A model generated the notes under the pieces. It was not told the DNA's origin. It did not search any database and saw only the letters and a program-made list of their open reading frames with translations. A DNA stretch of 64,000 nt from Conoideocrella luteorostrata (taxonomy: Eukaryota; Ascomycota; Sordariomycetes; Hypocreales; Clavicipitaceae): positions 62,001 to 126,000 of the forward strand of contig JASWJB010000051.1 of assembly GCA_032433595.1 (NCBI GenBank), in the 5' to 3' direction. A program made the translations under genes and the position numbers. Shown piece by piece: positions 55,630 through 64,000 of this stretch. The first letter of the stretch is position 1. Each line of letters opens with the position of its first letter.

Positions 55630-58600
55630 GTTGTACTTCAGTATATGACGCAAAGCGTTGTGTTGGTGTATATGCTGTGTGAGCCATCCTGCAAGACGAC
55701 GTTACTACAGAGTCACATCGGGAAGCCGGTCGTTGCGCCGTCTCGAATGGTTGTACTACGGAGCGGGGTGCCTGCACTCCACTCTTGGAACACATCATTA
55801 GTTAGTCAGTCCTTTTGATTTGTCCAGCGACAAAGACTCTACGTCGCGTTCAACGACTTTGTGTACGGGCAACAAGCCTGTCAGCTACTGTATCCATGTT
55901 GTGCTGGAACGCGCTGACGACTCCTTTGTACTCTGAAGTCCGTACGGAGTAGAATATTGTCAATCAAGTGTGAGAAAGTCGGCGGGCCCAAAGATGCCAT
56001 CTCGAAGGCATCTCTGTCATCTGTCAAACCTGAAATGTCATATCCATCGTTCTCGACTCAATTCTGTCCAGACTGTCTAAGACATGGGCGCACGTCTTGC
56101 TGGGATTAGAGTGATAGCCTGATCCAGGCGGTCGGGACACGATCAACGGCTGGTGCCGTCGCCGTGCCGCAGCAGACACGAAGACACAAGTTGTCACCAA
56201 TTTAATTATAGACCACGCTCTTTCTTTCCCTGTCAACTCGCGCTCGACTGGCTCGACTGTCGGTGACGTGGATGAATCATGGCTAATGCATGGCTGGATA
56301 GATGGCAAGAAAGTGTGGCGATAACTCGTCAGTAGTCGCAGGCCGGCGGGCGCCAAGTCGCCGTAGGAGCAGCCGCGTGTGACAGCGTCTACTTAATGAG
56401 CTCTCCTGGATCCCTGCCTCCAGCTTCCAGCTCACAGCAGCCCCCAGCTCATGGCCCCAGCCTCCACAGACTGGCGGCAGAGGGTCAACGGTAGCCGGTC
56501 AGCTGGCAGGGTAGCGCCCGAGAGCCGGGTCTAGATTCTCTGGAGCACCATGTACTCCGTACCGCGATCTAAAATATGCGTAACTCAGGTCGCGACATTC
56601 TAAGTATTTAGCCCATTTACCCACAGACATGTACGGAGTAGCCCCAGATGAGTTGGAAATTTTTGACATCTCCTGGATGCCCAGGGCCTAATTCAGGTCT
56701 CTACTCCGTGCGGGACATTGCTTGAGCCCAGTACCCATACCAGCAGTGAAATCCTCCGTTATCAACTGTGGGGGCACATCGTCAGATCTCGGTAGAAACG
56801 ACTGTTCGAGAGACGGCTTACCCGCGTCATGTTGCATTTCTCATGCGGACGATATATCCCGCGTAATCTTGAACGCATCATGACGATGGGTCCTTGCATT
56901 TCGTGCCAGGCGGACGCATTCCAGGATAGGATGTTCGAACTCCCTCGAGGGTACTCCGTACCATTGACGAGGTCCACGTGGATCACCATCTTCTTGCGCC
57001 CGAATGGTTAGCTGGTGATGGACCGGGGCATCGGAGAAGCCGATGCAGGTGAATAATGATGCTTCTGCTTCGTACTAATTAACCCTTAACCACTCCATAA
57101 CTGCATGTCCAATTGCAGACGAGTGTGTCGTACCCCGAGGCGCCGGGTGGGCATGATGTCGGGTGTGCATTTGAACGTGCATGTCTGGTCAATTCAAATT
57201 TCCACGGAGGCGCTGGCAGCCAAGAGAATTCCTCCGCATTCCGTGCAAATATGTTAAGCATCTTCCGTGTCCAAAAAGCCAGGATGCACTTGTCATTCCA
57301 CAAGACGAGACTGTCGTAAGTTAGCCAATGACTTCGCTGCTCTGCTCAAATCAGCGGCATGGATGCAGGGATGTCGGGCTGCAAGGATGACAACCCCATT
57401 CTGACGACGTCGCGGAGTGCTCCGTAGTATTTTGCTGGCTTTTTGGTGTGACTCCATGGCCCGCTTTTTTGTTCGGTTCAGGAACTCTTAGGCTAAATCT
57501 CGGTCGGCAGTCAGACAGACAAGCTTTTTATTAGTGAGCATCCTTGGCAATTTGAGTGGTCTCTAGCGCAACTGACGGCTCTGAGCCGGATCAGCTTGTC
57601 GCCCCGCTGAACATGGAAGGCGGATCTAGACCCTGAATGGCTGCCGTCCCATTGTCAATGGTTGGGCCGCGACAGGTGCCAAAAGAAACAAATCCAAGAC
57701 AGGCGCAGTAATTGCAGGACCGGCTTCAGCCTGGCGTCCGATCTCAGGGAACGCTTTGATGTATTGCTCAATGCTCAAGGCGAAATCAACTGGCCTGGGT
57801 CTTCGAGCAGGTAGCCCATACGGAGTCCATACGACACTACGGAGTATAGACCACAGACCACTGACCACTGGTTTGGCAATAACTACGGCGAATGTCGGAA
57901 CCCTGCTCGTTACACAACATTGACGTGAGCGGTGGAGGAGTTCAGCTGCGTGACTGTCTATGCCGTCCATCATCATCATCATCATCATCGACATCACCGC
58001 CGGACAGATATTGGGGCTGACGTCTGCTTGCCAACACCCCCCACGTCGGTCCTTGCCGTCATATGCTGAGACCCTAAAAAAAAAAAAAATTAAGCGATCT
58101 ATCTGGTGTGCCTCGCAAGGAGACCTTCCAGATCGAGAGTGTCCAATCCCATGGTTTGGTAGCATCTACCGGAAGCGTGGCTTAGCCGTCACCATGAAGC
58201 TTCTTTCTATTAGCGTTAAGGCAATCGTCACCCGCCCCGATGCAGCATCCAATGACGAGTCGACTCTTCCATATTGATCTCGCCGTGGTTTGCTTGGCCT
58301 TTACGGAGTAGACGTTGTCCGGGTTTAGTCCACACACAATGTTGTTTGCCCACATTCTGTGATAGGACCCGCCCTATAGGGCTGACATGCGTCGCGTGTT
58401 TGGAGTAATAACCTGGTATTTGGGGGTGTCGGGGGGGTGTCTGTGTTGGGAGGGTGTCCGATGTGAGGTGCGAGGTAGGAGAGAGGGCATTCTATTCTTC
58501 GGCTCGACTTGGACTTCAATTTTCGCCCAACTACCATGGGTGGCCCCAAAAGTGGCTTTTTGGCTGCTCTCACTGCCACGTATGGCCAATAGTTTGCTCA

Positions 58601-59121
58601 TATGGTCGGCGATGCTTCATCTGATGCCTACCCACCTTAATCGATGATCACCAATGACAGCAGCAGATAGTGCAGCAACACCCGTATCCTCATAGGTCAT
58701 CCATGCCACTTCCAATATTAGCCCTCTACGCCTCATCTCTCCCTGCCTTCTGATCCTTATGGAGTACGGGATCCTGGTTCAAGTTTTTTAGCTCGCCGGA
58801 CCCTAACACTAGACAGTCCCGGCTACCAGGCTTCAATGGTTTTTCTCGTGGCTGGCTCAGCCCTGGACCGGATGCCTGTCTTCAACCTAAACGAGCATGG
58901 GGGTGTCCCCTATATTGCATATTTGCCGTCCAAGTCGGCGGGAGAGCGGCTCTTCATGGCGTTGATTCTAGGCCCCAGGTGTCCTTAACAAACCACCATA
59001 TTTGATCAGCAGCGTCTCCTGCCTTTTTTGGTTCTATTTGGTTTTGTGCTTTTGCTCCGTAGCTTTATGTATGAACTTTGGCACAATTCTATCCGGGTTT
59101 CGCTTGCCATCATCCATCGAC
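55630..59121. other. Gene-poor region, about 3.5 kb
   Basis: No convincing gene on either strand. It is dense in TACGGAGTA-type motifs (about 55940, 56551, 56632, 56951, 57415, 57837, 58303). It also has an (ATC)n run at about 57966-57990 and a poly-A run at 58075-58090. The 179-codon minus-strand frame at 57626-58165 crosses both simple repeats and is considered spurious. Confidence 0.5.
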
Positions 59122-60308
59122 ATGCCCAGCGATTCTCCTCAACCACACGAACAACCACAAGAGTGAGCTACTTCATTTCATCTTGGAGACGACTGGTCTA
59201 GCCAAAATTCTTATTTTGTCAGGCGTTCAAACGGAGGGCTTCTAATGACAACCTACCCCGTCACGAAGAAGAAGCGCGCTACCCGCGCCAAGTTCGCCAA
59301 AGTGAGAACTGGATGTGTTACTTGTAAGTATTCCCATCTTTCCCTACTTCCACAGGCCTGCCCTTGATGTTTTTTATTTGCATCAACGCCCATGCTCATT
59401 GCTCAAGAATCATGGACTAACCCGCATCCAGGCAAGTAAGAAATTTCGGTCCTACACCATCTAATGGAATTGCACGGAGCAAAGCTAATGTGCTAAACAG
59501 GAAGCGCCATGTTAAGTGCGACGAAACCAAACCTGCTTGCAAGAATTGCATCAAATGGGCTGGGTTTTGCGGCGGCTATGAAGCAATTAATACCAACCAC
59601 AAGGCCGCGACTATCAAGAAGGCTATTATCGCGCTTCCCAGTCCGGATCTTGAAGCCACTTCTTCTCCTGAGGAATTCGAAATTCCACCATCCGACTACT
59701 TTTGGCAATTCCAGTCATCTGAGAGTCTGTCCCCGCCTGCTTCGATCGATTCACAAACTAGTCCATATGCGTACCCAAGCTATCCAGCACAGCTTGCTGG
59801 ATCGTATTACACACCGACAACCAGCAGTGCGGTATTCGATGACACTTTCTGGCAGTTGACTCTCCCTCAGTTGGTTCAGGACAACACAGCCATCCGTTAT
59901 GCAAATCTAGCTGTTCAAACACTCATCTTCGCCAAAGGCCCTGCGTCTATCACATGTGGCAAACCCAACAGTGTGTGTGACTATTATGGCGAGGCTTTGG
60001 TTTGCTACGGACTTGCCCTATCAGAGACCAGGAGAGCAACGGCCTGGCAGACCGATACCCGAGTGGCCGTTCTCTGCTGCATGTTCTTCGTCATTTTCGA
60101 GACCCTCAATGGCGACAAAGAAGCCGCTCAGGCTCACCTACAAAGCGGCCAAAGACTGTTAGGCGAGCTTGGTCCTGATGATTTCCGCCAAGAATTACGA
60201 AATGTTTCACGATATCTCGCACAGCAAACCGGCGAGTTTGCTATGGATGGATCCAGCCATTTTGCTGGTGACGAAAGATGCAGTATCTTAGAGAGTCTTG
60301 TGTTCTGA
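59122..60308 (+). CDS. Zn2Cys6 transcription factor with 4-nt internal exon
   Basis: Exons 59122-59162, 59223-59323, 59432-59435 and 59501-60308 give 317 aa. The third exon is only GCAA; it completes Cys and Lys codons so that the domain reads GCVT|C|K|KRHVKCDETKPACKNC, i.e. C-x2-C-x6-C-x6-C-x2-C-x6-C. Without it the binuclear zinc cluster is broken. The start at 59122 (MPSDSPQPHEQPQE) joins in frame to ERSNGGLLMTTYPVTKKKRATRAKFAKVRTG. The remainder contains a linker rich in Ser/Pro and a helical region (NLAVQTLIFAKGP, RVAVLCCMFFVIFETLNGD, AHLQSGQRLLGEL) like the start of a fungal-specific regulatory domain, but ends soon after. It could be a short family member or a truncated one. Targets unknown. 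Confidence 0.82.
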
Positions 60309-61225
60309 AGCAAAATGTTCTTGTTAAAGGGTGATGGACTTGTCGTCCTCCTTGTGTCTTTTTGGTTGTCGGTTTTCTGTTACTAGCATGGCGTGGCATG
60401 ATTTGTTTTTTTTAGAGGTATGAAATTTTATGATGAGAATACTGGAAGTTGTGCTCCTATCAGGGCAGGTCCCGAAAAGTCTGGGGATATTCGGCCGACG
60501 AGCAGTCAGAGCTGCGGTCTTGATGTTTCGGTCTATTCCTTTGGACTACTGGCTGGGAGTTCCTCTCAATAATACTATCAAGTCTCTTTAGCCGTACTTG
60601 AGTAACTTCAGGTCGTTTGTATTTTTACCCGTCTTCCACCGCTTGCCTCCGCAAATGTCGTATGATGAGCCCATTCGCGATTAATGTGAAGCTTATATAC
60701 ATGCCAATTGGGTTTCGATCAGTCAATAAATCCTGGCACCGTAATGAGCATGCCACTGGGAATTGTCTCAACAAGAGTCGCAGTTCTCTTTCCCAGTAGG
60801 TCTATCTTTTGTATATACGAAGCAAAACAAGCCCGGCAACATGGTCAACATTGAAACATCCATAGTTTAGGAGGGTCTGGTTCGAGCGATACGTCACGCA
60901 GCGCCTGGCTTTATTTGCGCTGACGGCTGGTCAATCACAGGGGGTACGACACAGAGATATGGAAGTCCAGCCCGCTAAGCAGCCCGCTAAGCAGCCCGCT
61001 AATCCGCTCACTCACCTCTAATACAGTACTCCGTACCCTAGCAGTAATTCCGAGCCACCACTAGGCGATTTCATTATTTTTGGCTCGGAATTGACCAGTT
61101 ACAAGGCCCACTGTATTGTCTGTGTGGCCCTGTCAAGCCTGATTCAATTTCCAGTCTCGCCAATTTACGCGCGCAACCTCATCACGTAAAGGTTGTGATA
61201 CCAGCCGGCGAACTGCTAACTTGTC
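60309..61225. other. Intergenic region
   Basis: No supportable gene. Contains a tandem AAGCAGCCCGCT repeat (about 60970-61005) and a TACTCCGTA motif at about 61026-61035, then the promoter of the Psf2 gene. Confidence 0.55.
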
Positions 61226-62085
61226 ATGGCCTTGCCTCTTCCTCCGGGGCTTGTTCCCTCAGAGGTAGCTTTCCTCTGCGAGATGGAGCTCGTAACAGTT
61301 ATCCCGCGACAAAGACTGGAGAGTATCGATCTCCTAACGGTAAGTAGAAGCTTGTTCCGTCGCGTCAAGCCTTCCTATTCTCATTCACTTTGTCCGCCAA
61401 ATTACTCCACAGCTGTATTTTTTTCTTCTTCTAAATATCATAGGGCCCGACGCCTCAACTTCGTCCCCCCCGAAGAAGCAATCTCCCCCTCTGGCTCGCC
61501 CTCCTCCTCAAAAAACAACGGCGCGCAAACATCCTCCCTCCGCCTTGGCTGCATCCTGACTCCCTCCGCGATGTCATCCACCATGAAACAAAGATCGATA
61601 CTAAAGGCTGGGCGCCGCCGCCTCCGCCCCCCTCCCGGGCAGATTCCCGCGGAAATGCGAAACGAATCAACGATCCTTTCTCAGATAGAGAAACAATATT
61701 ATCGCCGCCGTTCTTGCCTTCCTGCACGGCAGATGCGCCGTCAGGTGCCTTGCCATATCATTGGTTTGAGTTGGCTGAGATGCTGCTCGCGCATGCGGGC
61801 GATGACATTGTTTCAGCGTCCGAGGTGCGCTCGCTGCTGAGAGATTTGCAGGAAGTCCGGGCGGCCAAGATGAGGAGTAGTACGGCGCAATTAGAGAGTG
61901 GTGTTGATGGGGTAATGAGTCTGAGGGGAGTTGGGGCGATGGAGTTGGCGGAGAGCAGGGGCTTTGTTACTGGGGTGGTGGAAGGGGTGAGGAAGATCGG
62001 GGCAAGCGGTGAGGCTGTGAGGAGGGAAGAGGAGGAGAGAGGAGGTGTGGATGATGAGCCCAGTGATGACGATATGGGATTGTAG
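61226..62085 (+). CDS. PSF2: GINS complex subunit Psf2
   Basis: Exons 61226-61339 and 61444-62085 give 251 aa. The N-terminus [29 protein letters not shown] and the join ...[36 protein letters not shown] are diagnostic. [10 protein letters not shown] follows, then a Pro-rich insertion, [11 protein letters not shown], and [16 protein letters not shown]. The tail is acidic ([11 protein letters not shown]), as in other filamentous fungi. GINS (Sld5-Psf1-Psf2-Psf3) joins Cdc45 and MCM2-7 to form the replicative helicase. The C-terminal third (about residues 190-240) has Gly/Glu/Arg-rich low-complexity sequence. Confidence 0.95.
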
Positions 62086-62709
62086 AGTGCCAGACTGTAG
62101 ATTGTTTGGGTGTGCTATTCTACAGTCGGTAAATCTTGAAGCTGAGGAGTGGGGGGTTGCCTGGATGAGGAGGTGGTCGTATACTAAGAGCTTTCGGTAT
62201 ACTGTCAGTATTGTTGTCCGAAGGCTATCATTACGTATGCCGAGCACAAAGCATATCTGCAGGTCGGCAGGTCGGCAGGTCGGCGGGCTTACAGTACGGC
62301 CGTGCTTTGGGGACGATACTCACGCGCTACAACATATCTCGGACTATTACGAAACGATGGAATCTACGCTCGATTCGAACGCCAGCGACATAGTCGATCA
62401 AACATCACTGGGTGGACAATCCACAAAAGCATCTGTAATTCTATTCGATCTCCTTGTTCATTTATGCCTCGCCGACGACAATCTTGGACATCAAGAGTAT
62501 CGGCACAAAATTGGCAAACATCTAGCTGGGATTATGTTCCCAGATTATTTTAGATTCATATCATGACTAACGATTAATGTTATAGACAGCCTGTCTTTGG
62601 GCTTGTAAACCTCGAATTCCCGGTCAAATTTCAGACTTCTTGAACAAGAACAAGCAAGAATGATATACCCCGCATGTTGAAGTCATCAAGACCGTCCGTT
62701 AAGCCCACA
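62086..62709. other. Intergenic region between converging genes
   Basis: No supportable gene. CGGCAGGT direct repeats occur at about 62264-62285. Confidence 0.55.
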
Positions 62710-63336
62710 TTACGCATCCAACTCTGTAGACTCCACGTGGTCAAGGCCAATATCATCACAAATACAGGTACCAGCCTTGGCTCTACCATACCTCTTATGC
62801 CAATACCGAAGCTCCTGATACCCCATCTTATCCTCTCCACAGCCAAGGTCCAAAAAATCCGAAGCATTTACAACTTCCTTTCTAGAGCAGTACTGCGGGT
62901 GGAAAGGATGCTTGTATCTGACCCTCCAGTTGCACATGTACCAGGCCATGCCATTATAGACAGACAACAAAACAGCTTTTGGTTTAGGGCCAAATCCCTC
63001 GCACCAATTTTCCAGCATGGCTCTCGCAAGAAGAATATTCTGATGGTCTAGGCTTGTGGCATCGCCTGTTGTACATTCTGATGTTAGATTTTTAAGCTTG
63101 GGGATGCGGCTGTGGTCTTTGACAGCGGTGTAGTTGGTGTAGGGGTCGATGGCATAGTGAGCGATATGGACTTGGGGCCAGTGGTGGCCGGAGTTAGATT
63201 TTGAGTGTTGGGTTCTTATTTCGTATACTCCATTCTGTAGTTTGGGGGATATGTCCCAGGTATTTGAAGGCGGTAGGAGGAGAAGAAGGATAGTGAGGAT
63301 GATAGCATGGTTTGGACGGAGGCTGTGGGGGATCAT
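62710..63336 (-). CDS. Predicted secreted cysteine-containing protein
   Basis: Single exon, 208 aa from ATG 63336. A clear signal peptide (HAIILTILLLLLPPSNT) is followed by a mature chain with seven cysteines (SEC, NWC, YMC, QYC, LGC, TCIC) and three N-glycosylation sequons (NYT, NLT, NAS). There is no transmembrane segment after the signal. No family is recognised. The odd number of cysteines leaves at least one unpaired. The two nearest genes (Psf2, converging) give no hint of function. Confidence 0.68.
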   Translation of the reverse strand: MIPHSLRPNHAIILTILLLLLPPSNTWDISPKLQNGVYEIRTQHSKSNSGHHWPQVHIAHYAIDPYTNYTAVKDHSRIPKLKNLTSECTTGDATSLDHQNILLARAMLENWCEGFGPKPKAVLLSVYNGMAWYMCNWRVRYKHPFHPQYCSRKEVVNASDFLDLGCGEDKMGYQELRYWHKRYGRAKAGTCICDDIGLDHVESTELDA

Positions 63337-64000
63337 GCTGATGTCTAGGTGATAAAGCTTGCCATTTTAGATGAGTGGCAGGATTCAGATGTTTGGATCT
63401 ACTTCACCATGTAATTTTGTCTTGATTACGGATTAATAAAACAGCGCTTTTCATAATATGTCATGTTAAGTTCAACTTTATTTTCAGCTTTGCTTTTCGC
63501 TTGCATTTGGAGACTAGGACGGTCTCGACCTTTTGGTAAGAGTAAATGGCGTTATTAATTGAACACTGTATGTGCCCGGACCTGTCTCGCCAGATTTGGT
63601 AGTGACGTGTTACGTACAAAATTTATTCGCTTCGAATTTATATAGGAACCAATTGTGTCGCAGGACATATTTCCAAATACAAGGCCGGTCTCACGGGCCA
63701 TTAATGAGTAAACAAAAACATTTGAGAATAAGTCACTATAATCCTATTTTCTAAAACTGTAATTATTTCCAAGGTCGATACCTGCGTGGAATGATGCGCT
63801 GTTGACGTCTAACCAGTTTTTGTTTCGTTGAAGATCAAGTACCCTGCACTCAGCTTCATTGCATCAGATTGTTGCTATGCCAGATGTCTCTATGGGTCAT
63901 CCTTCGCCTCACACTAGTGCTAGTGCTCCGTGCCGGGCGCTGTAATAGGCTCTTTCCTGGTGTCGTGCATGGTGGCCGGCACCTGACACGCAGGCGGCTG
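63337..64000. other. Non-coding end of window
   Basis: Upstream DNA of the secreted-protein gene, AT-rich near 63,420-63,760. No gene seen before the window ends. Confidence 0.5.

Noticed and set aside
57966..57990. Short regular repeats that could suggest a CRISPR array
   Set aside because: It is a trinucleotide microsatellite without spacers, and the genome is eukaryotic.
57626..58165. 179-codon minus-strand frame
   Set aside because: It reads through a poly-A run and an ATC microsatellite (giving runs of Phe and Met) and has no protein-like features.

Overview
This window is nuclear DNA of a filamentous ascomycete (Pezizomycotina). Short GT-AG introns with CTAAC/CTGAC-type branch sites interrupt most genes. 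The gene set is typical of mould fungi: a Bem1/ScdB polarity scaffold, a HET-domain protein, a Zn2Cys6 regulator and small secreted proteins. Wording of the DDB1-like and Bem1-like proteins recalls Sordariomycetes, perhaps Hypocreales, but that is a judgement from memory, not a search.

Left arm (1-14.1 kb): Bem1-like scaffold (+), a conserved membrane protein (-), a DPP5-type S9 peptidase (+), a DUF1857 protein (+) and a Yvc1/TRP-like cation channel (-), with ordinary spacing.

Accessory block (about 14.1-30.6 kb): gene-poor and repeat-bearing. It holds three proteins that share one zinc-finger-like module: a 551-aa protein (-), an approximately 501-aa protein with a Gln/His tract (+), and an 806-aa protein in which the module follows an N-terminal HET domain (-). 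Around them lie a possible 80-aa gene, a 23-bp perfect hairpin, a 41-bp near-perfect inverted repeat over the HET stop codon, a transition-only diverged repeat suggestive of RIP, a duplicated 150-bp segment upstream of the HET gene, and two short inverted-repeat elements with TA-CAGT ends. This block is the best candidate here for something undescribed: a module shared between a predicted cell-death/allorecognition effector and two stand-alone proteins.

Right arm (30.6-64 kb): mostly housekeeping genes, often in divergent or convergent pairs. In order: Ser/Thr-rich surface glycoprotein (+), WRAP53/Swt21-like WD protein (-), PQ-loop protein (+), R3H-associated protein (+), a four-exon secreted Cys-rich protein (+), an XPF-like protein perhaps of the Zip2/SHOC1 group (-), DDB1 (+), Rieske iron-sulfur protein (+), CCT1 (-), cytosolic prolyl-tRNA synthetase (+), LYC1-like acetyltransferase (-), Zn2Cys6 regulator with a 4-nt exon (+), GINS subunit Psf2 (+) and a secreted Cys-containing protein (-).

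A short motif, TACGGAGTA / TACTCCGTA, often as a tandem double unit, recurs in intergenic DNA throughout. I saw no tRNA, rRNA or CRISPR array. All splice sites were assigned by eye from reading frame, GT/AG signals and phase.
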